Assembly (NCBI RefSeq): GCF_014898055.3
Contig: NW_023604295.1
Span: 68,101,730-68,165,729 of the forward strand
Origin: Talpa occidentalis
Taxonomy: Eukaryota > Chordata > Mammalia > Eulipotyphla > Talpidae
Direction of reading: 5' to 3'
Length of the DNA stretch: 64,000 nucleotides
Positions 22,201 to 33,970 of the stretch are shown in pieces. The translations under genes were made by a program, and so were the position numbers. Each line of letters begins with the position of its first letter. Position 1 is the stretch's first letter. Below the pieces are notes generated by a model, which saw only the letters and a list, made by a program, of their open reading frames with translations, did not search any database and was not told the DNA's origin.

Positions 22201-23195
22201 CCTGTAAGCCTTCTGGTAAGTTGCTGATTTTGGATAACTATGCAGAATCTGAAAGGGACTGGAGTTGTCGCAGTGGGCTTAATCGCCATATCTTTACCTT
22301 TGGATGTGCACTCCAATACCTGCTTGGATGTTATGCTTTGTGATCTAGGCCTTGGTGGCCTAAGGATCTTGGTTTCCATAGCTGTGTCAGTGGCTGTGCT
22401 AATCCTTTCTACCCCTACTTCCAGCTCTTGGCATTTTGCGAGCCAAGTTTCTGGTCTTGTGGTACCTCCTTTTCAGTTTTTCTATCCCTGTCCTCCAACA
22501 TTATCACATTTTTAACATCCTGATCAAATACCAGCTTCAAGTGACCACACCCATGAGAAACAAATTGTTTATCCTCATTGTCAAATCAGTCCCCGGTTTA
22601 CCAGACTTACTGATTTTTCTTTCCTTAATCTCACATCTCAGAAAATTTATTAAGGATCTCAGTTTTCTTAAGACAATATCAACTTTGCATTCTTTCATTT
22701 TGTCTTTTTCCTGAAAACGCCCCACCTCTGCTATGGAGGTTCATCTGCTCACTGATTAAATGAAAATTTAGACAATATGATAATACAGGAACTGTTACAG
22801 TCTTCTTCATGGTGGAGCTTGTTGCTAACTGTGTCCAGTTCTGAGGTATTTGTACATGGTACCCAGAAGAATGCCTACTGGAACCTAATATAATTTTATC
22901 CTCACCTTGAAAAGAAAATGTATAATGGCCCCTTTTAAGAGAAAATTCAGGGCTCATTGCAAACAACAGGAAGGTTTGGAGAAAAGTGCATGAAATGGAG
23001 AGGAAAGAGAAATTTATTAAGGTATTTGATTCGTCCAAAACGACCCTAGATATCAAAAGATGGCAAATATCAATAGTATGTCTATCTTTTCAGTATAGGT
23101 AAATAGTTTTATTTAGGTAGATTTTAACATGTGTGAAAGCATTTGCATCCCTCTGTTATGAAAACCTTTAAATCTGCAGTATATAAGTTCATAGT
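22201..23195. other. Unclassified block with overlapping frames
   Basis: Frames at 22240-22515 (+, 91 codons), 22436-22714 (+, 92 codons) and 22679-23056 (-, 125 codons) occur here. None shows a motif that I recognise. The 125-codon frame is the most complex in composition in the window but has no clear start context or splice partner. It could be an ERV-internal or single-copy remnant. Confidence 0.4.
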
Positions 23196-23210
23196 ATTCA
23201 AAGAATTTTC

Positions 23211-23459
23211 TTTTTTTTTTAAAGATTTATTTATTTATTTATTTATACAAGCACAGGGTACAGTCAGAAGCATGGGAGGGTGAGAGAATTCACCAGAGCC
23301 AGAGCGGGGAACAGAACAGGCAAAAGGACCTAAGTACACTACTGAGGGGAGCAGCAGGCAGTGGGAGAGGTCTAGCGGCCGGGGATCAAACTGGTACTGC
23401 AGAGGCTGAGGGCAGCTTCGCAGCCCAGTGCTCAACCACTGCGCCACCAGGGGAGGCCC
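23211..23459 (-). mobile_element. Rhin-1-like SINE, young GCACTGGG-type subfamily
   Basis: Minus-strand copy with the diagnostic tail-side GCACAGGGTACAGTCAGAAG and CCAGAGCCAGAGCGGGGAAC. Flanking ATTCAAAGAATTTTC (23196-23210) and ATTCAAAGACTTTT (from 23462) form a near-perfect target duplication. Confidence 0.92.
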
Positions 23460-23474
23460 GCATTCAAAGACTTT

Positions 23475-26400
23475 TAATGAATAAGCTTGTTTCATCTAGT
23501 CTGAAAACTGTCAGATGGAATAACTGACTCTTCAAGAGTAGTATATTCCTAAAGTCACACAGAGCCAGGAATCAGTTGAATCAACAAATACAGGACATCA
23601 GTTGACTCAGTAACCATTAACTTAGAGCCAACTCTATGTTAACATTACTTTACCACCTACCTATGTTAGACTCTGTTAGTCTAACTCTGTTAGACTCCAC
23701 CTACTTATGCTTGGGGAAAGACCAAGAATTTTCATGATATGTTGCTGTGGCTTTGAAACACATGCACTAAATGGATAGACTGGAAAATAATCATTACTGA
23801 ATTGCTATTTCTTTCAATACAATCTTACACATTTTTGGTGCAGGTATTAGAATTATTTGAAACTCCAATCTGATAACACTATGTGTTCATTTCTGAATAC
23901 CTTTGAACTACTGGTGTATTTATTTGACATGTACAATTATAACATCTTCTGTTGATTAATGATAATTTGTCTCTAGATATGAATATACATAAACATTACT
24001 CTCAAAATGACTTAGGAATCATATTTGTACTTTTTCTAGAATCCATAGTGACACTCATAATTAGTGCATTATAATAACACAAATAAAATATCCTATTTTG
24101 ATGTATGCATTGTCAATAACCAAAAGAAATGAAATATCAATAACTTTCTTGACATCTATGTTAAGACGAATCACTTATCTCTTATCTGTGACCCAAATAG
24201 ACGTGATTGATATAGAATTTCTTAAAACAGAGCACTTGGTGTGTTAAAATCGAATTGAACATAGTGGAACATTCAGTATGACGTTGTAGGTTGCCTTATT
24301 CAGGGAACTGAAAAGAAAAAAGTTCAGCTCTAGGTATTCCAAAATTCTGTTATGTCCAAGCCAGCTTTCCTTGTTACTTGGGTCTCAGTACCCTGATTTT
24401 TTTCTTTGCATAAACTATCCATCCCTTAGACATCAAAAATCTTTCATTAATCTATCAATTGAAACAGTCTATGAGTATTTATTTTTGTTAAACCCACCCA
24501 ATTCACTTCAATCCCCAGTTTATTCACTAAATTGTTGGTGTTTAATTCTGTAGTATTCTAACTCCATAATTTCTCAGAGCTTGTAATAGCTTTCAGTATC
24601 GTTCTGCAAGCCAGGAGTGTTGCTTTGAAATTTGCAGACTCCCTGGACTTCCAGATAATTATTTGATGGGTAAGACCAGCATCCTGCCCCAAATCTTGCC
24701 CCACTGGAGAGTTACAGCCTCACAGATTCAGTCTGACCCAACTTTGTTGGTTCAGATACCCACTTCAGTCAGTATATCCAAGTGTGATCAGTCTCTGGTT
24801 TTTAGTTATCATACTTAAAAGAGATTGATTGATAAGCCAGAATGCTAATAATTTACAACTGGGTAGGAGAACTTGGCATCTGCTGACCGTAGTCCCTTCC
24901 AAGCAAGTAGTTTATTCAGATAAATAAATAAAAAGCAGGAGGTTGCCTGGCAAATGCTGTGTTATTGAAAAAGAGTAAGACTACTTTTAAAGGATTTCTC
25001 TTATCCTAACCGAAAACAACTTCCCTCCACTACAGAGAAATCTTAGTTTCAAGGGAAAAGATCAATCATTCAGAATGCAACTTTCCTCTGAATATATCAA
25101 AGAAACGATCAAAACTCTAGTTCATTATACTTTAATATCCTACCTTTCAATTGCATTTGTCTCTCCTTTTTCTTTCAAAGCATTTGTAATGTTTATTTTT
25201 TGTAATCTTAGATTTTTTAAAGTTATGATTGAAAATTTCATAAATTATATTAGAGATATTTTGTCCAAAATAAAGCATGAACTAATTCTGTGGTTTTTAA
25301 AACACCTGATTCTAAATATCACTTCATTTGTTTATGCTTCCTGTTATAGCCATTTATTAAAAAGTAACATAATGTGTCTTTTTAGCTTCAAAGAGCATAT
25401 AGCTTCTTTCCGAACATTCACTCAATGTTGCTTCCTTCAGTAGCATCCTTGAATAATTATTATACCTTCTTTCCTAACTCAGATTTGGCTTTCATATCTA
25501 TTATGGTCAATTTCAATATGCTGAAAAAAATATCTAAGTTGATTCTAGGTGCCTACCCTAAAGTTTTATATCTTAAAGGATATTTCTAGAAATTGGTGCT
25601 TTCAGCTGCCTGTCAGTAGCAGCAGGGAAAAATGAATACACCAGTAAACCCTCAGAAAATGTTCTAATATTGATTTCTCTTCTAGCTCTATTCCTAGAGT
25701 TCAGCCAATGGAGTCAGTAATATCATATGGTTAATCAGTTTCGAAACATCAACTAAATATTCCAAAACATGTCAGCATACATTACTATTAAAGTCACAGA
25801 ATTTAAGTTTTCTCAAAGATAGAGGACCGCTTTATTTCCTAATGTTCCTTTACTTTTATCCTTCATAATTGTGATAAGTTTTTGGTGTTATATTTGTTTT
25901 GTTTATATTTTAAGAAAACTGAACATGTCAACTGAGACTTGATTTGCCAAAGTCATATTGATTCTTCATAAAATTAGAAATCCAAAAATGGCATATTTTG
26001 TACCACTAGTTTGTACCACTGTTTGAAACAAAAAGTCCAATAGGGAATGCTCTCTCTTGAAATGGCTCTGAGCAGATCATGTCTCCTTTCAGAAGTGTTA
26101 GTGTATGAAAGTTGAAAGTTTAGACATTGTGATCTCCAAGTCAGGGGAAAAAGCCAGATAAATTGTTGAAGAAAATATTAGGGTGGACTGAAAAATCAGA
26201 TAAGCTCTTCAAAGTGTAGTTTGACTATCAATGACACAATATGAGATCTAGAGCTGTTGCAATCAAGCCTTTGCATTAGTGATATGACACATTAGTCAAC
26301 TTCAAACTGTGGGTTTCTGAGTAGATTATTACAATAATGAATTGCAAGGCATATCACAACAAACATTATACTTTCTAAAAATAATATATAAAACCATCAT

Positions 26401-27094
26401 ATCACATGATGAGTGTAATATATAGGTATGTTTTGTTCTTTTTTAAATAAAATCTGGTATATAAATACATTTAATTTTTAAAGATAAACTAAGAAATAAT
26501 CAGTACTACAAAAGCATTCCTGGCTATCTCTAATAATAGAACTTTAGACAATAAAATGATTCAATTTAGAAAAAAAAATGTATTTTTTTAGGAATACATC
26601 TATTTCATAAATATAATTTACAAATAAATAGAAAACTACTTCTCTGTGATGTTTCTGGTATTATTTTCCTTTGCAGTCATAGAAATCTCTGATTGCTGAA
26701 AAAACATTAATAATTTATTTGTTTTATATCTTTTTGGAGGAAACATTGGCATTTATAAATACAAGTACCACGAAGATTACAAATGATACACATTGCAAAG
26801 AAAGAAATACCACTGAGGCTTGCAAACCTCCTATGAAATATATTTGTCTCAATTTATGCTATTCTGAATAGAAAGCTATATACCTGACACAGGTTAAAAG
26901 GTGGGTGAAAATAGCCACTCTGAAAATAATCTAAGCTATAGTAATTATACTGCACTATGAATCAATTTTAGCATTTTTAGGGAGTTGCTTAACTCCTGAA
27001 CTTTTGAATTTCAAATTTCAGAAAGACTGATTCAGGATTATATATACCTAAAGTCTGCAAATAGAAATAAATATTACATCATATTTTTTCACTT
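23475..27094. other. Unclassified AT-rich sequence, 3.6 kb
   Basis: No recognisable mobile element and no supported exon. The 122-codon plus frame at 25075-25443 is phenylalanine- and isoleucine-rich with no signal-peptide logic or domain, so it is judged chance. A short internal duplication TCTGTTAGACTC lies near 23670-23700. Confidence 0.5.
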
Positions 27095-27230
27095 TATTTT
27101 TGAGGTAACATTTGTTTGCAATACTGAACATAATTAACAGGTATAAGATCACACCATTTCATCTGTACATTACCCTACCACATCCAACACTACATGACAC
27201 ACACACACATTATATTTTCTAAAGTGACAT
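27095..27230 (-). mobile_element. Old L1 3' UTR-like fragment, antisense
   Basis: CTTTATTTTTGAGGTAACAT followed by a TTAACAGGTATAAGATCACA-type stretch resembles the antisense distal 3' end of old L1 elements. A short (CA)n lies at 27199-27209. Confidence 0.45.
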
Positions 27231-27239
27231 TTAATGGAA

Positions 27240-28016
27240 TCTTAAAATTTAGTTTTTGAGTGTTCTCAAAATATAAGAAAATGTAATCCTATGTCAAATT
27301 GACATTTTATGATAGTCAAGAATTACAGGTTCAAAATTTGCCATTTAATTTACCAGGTCGCAAGTTGGGTCAATTTAGTATAGATTTCAGCTAAAGGTTA
27401 TAAAAGGGGTGAATAAACAATTAACATTTACTCTTTCGGTGAATATTTATTGCACTTATCCAATAGACTCAACAGGGAGGCAGAATTTTTTTTTTAATGG
27501 GGAGGGGATTTAAACCTTACAAAAAGTGTTTGAAAATGAAGCTGTTAAAATTTATGAGCATTGACTTGTTAACAGCTGAGGAGCCTGTGAAATGGGGTCC
27601 ACAAGCAGTATGAGTTCATGCTTGTGTGCAAGGAAGGAAGAAGGAAGCTTTCACTCTAGACTCAGTCTAACAAAAAGTACTCTTTGTCTGAAAAGCTGGC
27701 AGGAGGGAACCCTCCCTTTACAGTAGCAGGAACAGACCGCGGAGGCAGTGAGTCACAGAGACAGAGGGCAGAGTAGTAGGAAGATATAAGCAGAAAAGCA
27801 AGATCTGAGGAGAAGTAACTAGTGGTTTATTTTTGCTGAGCATATTAAAAAGAGGTAAAACCTTAGCATAGAGTTAATGATAGTCTGTGTCTAATATGAA
27901 TATTGAACAATTGTATAAACACAGGTTGAGGGTTTCCTGTAAATAAAGGAAAATATAAGTGCAAATTATCCTGGGGGAGGGATGGCAAAAAGATGCTATA
28001 AAAACATATCAGTAGA
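27240..28016. other. Unclassified sequence
   Basis: No gene or repeat recognised. The minus frame at 27863-28117 runs into the next SINE. Confidence 0.5.
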
Positions 28017-28279
28017 GGGCCTCCCTGGTGGCACAAGGGATTGAGCACTGCACTACGAAGCAATCTGCAGCCTCTGCAGCATGAATTCAATCCCAGGCCA
28101 GCCAAGGAGAAACCCACATGGCGCAGCAGACCTCTCCTGTCTCACCCTCTGCTCCCCTCAGCAGTGTATTTCAGTCAATTTGCCTGTTCTGTTCCCCACT
28201 CTGTCTCTCACCCCCCTCATCTCTGGCCTGTACCCCAGCTCTTATATGCATAAATAAATAAATCTTTTTAAAAAAAAAG
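28017..28279 (+). mobile_element. Rhin-1-like SINE
   Basis: Full plus-strand copy. The head is GGGCCTCCCTGGTGGCACAA with a B-box-like GAATTCAATCCC near 28083. The body contains CTCAGCAGTGTATTTCAGTC (28158). The tail AAATAAATAAATCTTTTTAA shows both AATAAA and TCTTTT, the T+ tail signature. Confidence 0.93.
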
Positions 28280-30403
28280 AGCATGTAGAATGTCAGCCAG
28301 TCTAATTATTATATATAACTTTCTTTCTTGATAAACAATTCAGATACCTTGAATTCAAACAAGTCAGTATAAAACAATTGTCCTATTAAAGAGGCTGTAA
28401 TCATATTTAATTCAAACAACTTTGAAGTGAACTGATAGTTGATATTTGAATAAAAAAAAATCTGACAAATGCATAATTTTAAGCTGAACCTGATTCATCA
28501 CCATAATGTAAACACATACCAGATAAAAGACAAACTTGGTGTATGGGAGCTTTCCCCATGAAAGTCAGTCTCAGCTCCTCCAAAATAAGCAACAGATACA
28601 ATAGATAGATGTGGGTGGGGCTGGGAGGGAGAAACTTGCCATTCTTTTGTGTAAATGTTTATCATAACAGGATTGAATGGAGATCATTTGCTCTCTTTCA
28701 ATTTTACATATAAGTGTAAAAGATGTAATTCCTTCTACAAAGGTAATTGAAGCAAGGATTCAAAAATATACTTTAATTTTGGAAAGTAACCTTTTGGTAC
28801 AAGTAGAAATATCATTACAATGTTCTGTCATCAGTTTAGATGTCTATAAATTGAAATATTCTGAGTTATACTACCAGACCTCACATATTACTAAAATTAA
28901 CCAAAAAAATTTCAATCTATTAAATTGCCATAGAAATTCTTAAGGAATGCTTGCACATATAGTACTTAATATACTAACACCTTATTGAATATCTAAATTA
29001 CATGTGCATGAAAAAAAAGTAAAACACTGTCTCATCTGTAAAACATTCCTGAAGTCTTTTTAAGATTATGAATTAGCTCACTTCAAATTTTATTTCAAAG
29101 ACTTTTAAATTCAGAGTCAAGTAGGTATTTTGTGCTGAACTATTATTCAGCCACCCCTGAATCAGTTTCTGTCTTGACATTATATTCAAAGTTTTATTTC
29201 TGAAATATAATAAATGCCTCTTTAAATATGACTCATTCCTTTATATAATCACATATCATAAAATACAAATCAGATGATAGGACAAAACAGATTAATAAAA
29301 AAAAAGATTGGTATGGCATGGTTAGCTAAAGTAACATCTTAAGGCAAATATTGGTGTTGTTCATTCTTATTAGAAAAGGATCATCTTCATAAATTATTTC
29401 TCATACATGTCTTATGCTTTCTCAATTTAAAGGCAAGTCTGAGGAAAAGATGTTTCCTTCTTATTTATAAGGAAAATTAATCTGTATATATAACTCTCTA
29501 AATATAGCACTGCTGCATTGTCTATCCTTTGAAAATTGCCTTCCCTGTCTCAGAATTGTTTTCTATGCTCACAAGTGATGTAAATAATAATAATCCTTTT
29601 TTATAAAACTTCTAAATTCAAACCAATATGGTATATAATATGTAAAATTAAAAAAAAAAACTACACACTGATTTTCTAAAGCTGTGGTGTTTCCAAAAGA
29701 AATAATTTATAACAAAATAAAAACAAGCAAAACATGCACTTAAATATCTTTTGTAAATATCAAAGACTCATCACCTATGTGCATATAATGCTTTTTATAA
29801 GCTCACTTATTCATGTGAATAAAAATATGTTCATTCAGCCATTATCTTATACTCAATGCTAGAGGAATGATAATCTTCTGGATTCTTTATCCTACAGTGC
29901 CCTTGAAGGGTCCCAAGGAGAAAATTCTGCTAAGTCAGTATTCACTTCGCCAATGGAAAGGACTAGTAATTTAAACAGGTAATACACATTTCCATAGTTA
30001 ACATTCTCAGGCATGCCCCCAGTTAATGCAAAATGCTGATGAGTTTCCAATCATGTGGAATTAATTTCTGGAGCGAGACTGGGGAGCGACATCAGGTTTC
30101 ATGAGGAAATCAGTAAAAAAATGAAAGACCAGTACATGAAAACTTCCTCAATTTAGCTCTGCAATGGCCTCAGATAATCACTTATAGCTCTGCTCATAAA
30201 AAGAAAATAATATCCAGGAACTAAGTTAGCAGTACCAGAAGGAAGATAAATCTTTCAAAGATAAACAGTAGATGAGGTTATAACACCTTCCTGTTCTAAG
30301 TTTGGTTCTCTCCAATGGATAATAACAATGACCATTTAAATAATAGGTTATTGATAAATATATATTGAATTTTTTTATAAAATTTTTTCTGTTCTCTTTA
30401 TAT
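28280..30403. other. Unclassified AT-rich sequence
   Basis: No mobile element recognised. The plus frame at 28677-28943 (88 codons) lacks any motif. Several A-runs occur (28453, 29299, 29650). Confidence 0.5.
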
Positions 30404-30662
30404 TCTTTTTTTAAAAGATTTATTTATGCATACAAGAACTGGGGTACAGGCCAGAGGTGTAGGTGGTGAGAGGATTCACCAGAGACAGAGTGGAGAGCAG
30501 AACAGGCAGAATGGATGAAATGAACTGCTGAGGGGAGCAGTGGGCAAGTCAGGAGAGGTCTGCTGCACCATGTGGTTAGCTCCCTGGCTAAGGATCAAAC
30601 ACTTGCCACAGAGGCTGTGGATAGCTTCACAGAGCTGTGCTTAACTCTTTGTGCCACCAGTG
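30404..30662 (-). mobile_element. Rhin-1-like SINE
   Basis: Minus-strand copy from the T-tract at 30405 to the degenerate head end CACCAGTGAG at about 30662. Flanks TATATTCTTTTTTTA and TATCTTCCTTAAA are a decayed target duplication. Confidence 0.9.
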
Positions 30663-32098
30663 AGTATCTTCCTTAAAATTACCATTAACTCTAAGGAAGG
30701 GAAAATGATGCTTCCATATTCCCAGAGGAATATAGACCTAGATACCATAGGAATCAGTTATATTTCATCATTTCAGAAATTTAGTATAATTTCTGACTTA
30801 GTTTTAGAAGACTCTAGTTAAAAAGTTTTCTTTTGATATCTCAGTTTGTAAATATTATTTGCCATAATAGGTAAAGGGAACAAAAGTAATTTTTGAGTGT
30901 TAGGAGAAATTTTAAATCAAGAGGATAAATCCATTTTCAAAATAATGCATATACTTCTATTTAATTTGCATTCCAGTATATGTGCTACTGAAGTAAGCAC
31001 TAATTTGCATTTTACGCATAGTTCCTTTGGGTAGAACTTTTCTCTGTTGATGTTTAAATGTCCTAAAGTTTTGTAACTAAATAACAATGGGAGTTTATAA
31101 AATAATCTTTAATAAAAGTCCATCCTTTTAAAAATGTTTAAGCAACTGAATTGCCATCATCTGAGTCAGCTTATGAATAATATTATATGTATAAAACTTC
31201 TTTGCTTGTGTGATTTCCTCAGGGATCAGTAAGTTCTACACACTGAATAAGCCCAGTTCATTTTGTCCTCTTCTTGGTCAGACCTTATGGAAATAATAAT
31301 GTGTATGATAAGCAACCGTTTCTCATGTAAATGACAAGCTTTCAGATGTGAGGTTTGCATGTGGACTCCTGTATGTAATGCCATCTCACTTCCTGAGACG
31401 GGGTACCCACACGGCTCACCTCAGACTCTTCTCTCCTATACCACTTGCCTGTGCATCTCTCCAGTTCTGTCTGATTTCTAAGGCTTCCCTGCTTCTGCTC
31501 TTCCACACCCTATCACTCCCCCATTTAACCTCCACTTACACATTCTTGCCATCCTCCTCCATGGAAGCATACCATTTGCCAGGATTAAAGCAAGGTTACC
31601 ATTATCTTGGGTAATATTGGACCCATAGTTAATTCCACCTTCTGATTTTGCAAAACCAAGCTCTTTGGGAATTAAACATTTGATTTTTTTAATCATTGAA
31701 GTAACCTAAAATTATCAATGTGTAATTTTCATTTGCCTTTGAAGTAAATGTTCCTTCAGAGGACAGAATAGTTTTAAAATCCTGAAAACTTCAGAACTAT
31801 CTCATAAGCAATTAAATGCTTAACTTATAAAATAGCTTCTTCCATTACTAACACAGTCAATCTGAAGCAATAATACAGCAGAATCAAAAAATAAAGCAGA
31901 TGATTATCCCAATGGTATGTTCCTCCTCATAGAGCTGCTATGGAAAATGTGTGCCGATGCCATTTTTTCCTCTTTATTAGTACTAAAATATCCATTTCTT
32001 GTGATGTGTAAGAAGTATGTGTTTGCTTTTTAATGGATAAGAGCATAATTAAGATATATGGGCTTTATCTGGAATAATTGAAAATATTTTGAGTGTGT
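30663..32098. other. Unclassified AT-rich sequence
   Basis: A pyrimidine-rich, GC-higher patch at 31380-31570 contains frames of 88 (+) and 72 (-) codons on opposite strands; neither has coding support. No repeat named. Confidence 0.5.
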
Positions 32099-32762
32099 TC
32101 ATGAAGATATGACTATCAACCTTTTCATATAAAGAGCATCATAAAATTTAACTGTTTCCACACATTCAACATCACTTATCATCAAAGAAATGAAAATCAA
32201 AACCTCAGTGTTATACCATCTCACACCTGTGAGAATGGCCCGTGTCAAAAGTACCAGAAACAATAAATGCTGGCAAGGATGTGGAGAAAAGGGAACCCAC
32301 CTCTGCTGCTGGTGGGAATGCAAACTGGTCCAGCTCTTTCCTTATGGAAAGCAGTATGGGAGGAACACAAAGCATTAAAAATGGATCTGTCATCTGACCC
32401 AATAATTCCACCATTTGGCATCTACCCCCAAAAACATTAATTAGAAAGGAAGTTTTTACTCCCATGTTTATAGTAGTATAATTTGCTATAGTTAAATTAT
32501 GAAAACAACTTAAGTGCCCCAGAAAAAGATGGGTAGATCAAAAAAATGTAGTATGCGTGTGTACACACACACTGGCATACTCTCAGCAATCAAATAAAAA
32601 ACTCATGCCATTTGCAGCAACATGGATGGAGTTGGAGAAGATAATGCTACATGAAATAAGTTGGAAAGAGGCAGATAAGTACTGGATGGTGTCGCTAATA
32701 AACAGATACAGAGAAACCAAATTAAGAACCAGAGAAAGATAACCTTAAATTCTAACACTTGA
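32099..32762 (+). mobile_element. L1 3' fragment (distal ORF2 and 3' UTR), part 1
   Basis: Plus-strand L1: CAAAGAAATGAAAATCAAAA, a CCATCTCACACCTGTGAGAA segment, GGATGTGGAGAAAAGGGAAC and GGTGGGAATGCAAACTGGTC are classic landmarks of the end of mammalian L1 ORF2. The CAACATGGATGGAGTTGGAG segment follows. ORF2 is broken by stops, and the 5' part is missing. Short frames on both strands here are debris of the dead ORF2. Confidence 0.85.
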
Positions 32763-33000
32763 GGGACTCCCCGATGGTGCAGAGGTTGAGCGCTGGGCTG
32801 TGAAGCTGCCTGCAGCCTCTGCAGCACTGGTTCTATCCCCCGGCGACAGATCTCTCCTGCTGCTCCTGCCACTCCCCTCAGCAGTGTACTTCATCAGTCT
32901 GCCTGCTCTGCTCCCCGCTCTGGCTCTGGTGAATTCTCTCACCTTCCCGTGCTTCTGACTGTACCCAGTGCTTGCATAAATAAATAAATCTTTAAAAAAA
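32763..33000 (+). mobile_element. Rhin-1-like SINE, young subfamily, nested in L1
   Basis: Plus-strand copy with young-type tail side (TTCTGACTGTACCCAGTGCT). A 14-bp target duplication, ATTCTAACACTTGA (32749-32762) versus ATTCTAACCCTTGA (33001-33014), matches at 13 of 14. It lacks about 20 bp between head and body compared with the copy at 42833. The 129-codon minus frame at 32745-33134 runs through it and is a shadow. Confidence 0.93.
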
Positions 33001-33185
33001 ATTCTAACCCTTGAAAACTGACTATAGAGGTGAAGCAACCAAAGGGTGAGGGGGTGGAGGAGGAGTAGGAAGAGGGAAGGAAGCACAGTGGACTGCAGTC
33101 GTAGACAATGGTAGTAGATACTGTGTGGTGGCACCTGATGCAGAAAGTCCTAATGTTACTACAAGTAAAAGAATAATAAAAAATA
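33001..33185 (+). mobile_element. L1 3' fragment, part 2 with A-rich end
   Basis: Continuation of the L1 3' UTR after the SINE, with the purine-rich GGGTGAGGGGGTGGAGGAGG typical of L1 3' UTRs, ending in an A-rich tail near 33175-33185. Confidence 0.7.
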
Positions 33186-33554
33186 TATAGGTGCATGAAA
33201 ACAAAATCACTAATTTAATCAATTATTCTCTTTTTCAATTTTGCTTTATATATTTGAATTCTAATATCTCGGGAAAATAATATGTACTCAATATTAGGTC
33301 AAAACTGAACCCTATTGGAAAATATCAGGAAATTCTTGATGTCTCTATGGCCATGTAGCTTCACATTGGTTATGCATTTAACACAATTTATCAAAATTGC
33401 CAACATGCTAATTAGCTATATGTTTTATTATCTCATAGGAATGTAGAAATGGAACATTCACTTTTTGAGTATTATCTTAGCTTGTAATGTAACCTATTCA
33501 TTTGTAAGTTTGTCTGATTTAGTATTTTTTTCTTTTAAATATATTTCATTTCTG
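33186..33554. other. Unclassified AT-rich spacer
   Basis: Nothing recognised. Confidence 0.5.
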
Positions 33555-33970
33555 AAAGCAGTTTTGGGGGCACTGATAAAATGAGCAAAAGGTATAGAGA
33601 GTTTCCATATATATACCTTCCCAAGCCCTTCTACACAAAGCTTCCCACCTATCAACATCCTGCCCCATAGTGATGCAGTTGTTATACTTCATAAGCCTAT
33701 GTTAACCCTTACAATCACTAAAGTCCACAATTCTCATTAGGATTCACTCTTATTGCACGTTCTAAGTTCAGATGAATGTGTGCTGACAGATATCCCTTTC
33801 TCCTCTCTCCTACCTCCTGGTAACTACTGATTTTTTTTTTTACCATGTCCACAATTTTACCTTTCCAGACTGCCATATAGTTGTAATCATGTATGTAGTA
33901 TGTAGTCTTTTTGGATTGGCTCTTTTCAAGTAGTAATATGCTGATCAATTATTTCTTTCAAGGATGTTGC
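33555..33970 (-). mobile_element. Old L1 3' region, antisense
   Basis: CATGTCCACAATTTTACC followed by TTTCCAGACTGCCATATAGT and TTGGATTGGCTCTTTTCAAG are landmarks of the antisense old-L1 3' UTR. No open frame is preserved. Confidence 0.6.

Noticed and set aside
25075..25443. 122-codon plus frame with hydrophobic stretches
   Set aside because: Phe/Ile-rich translation is expected from T-rich DNA; no signal peptide pattern, Kozak context or homology that I recognise.
28017..28100. tRNA-like sequence with A and B boxes
   Set aside because: It is the head of a SINE; it lacks an intact cloverleaf, so no tRNA gene is called.
32745..33134. 129-codon minus-strand frame
   Set aside because: It crosses the SINE nested in an L1 3' end.
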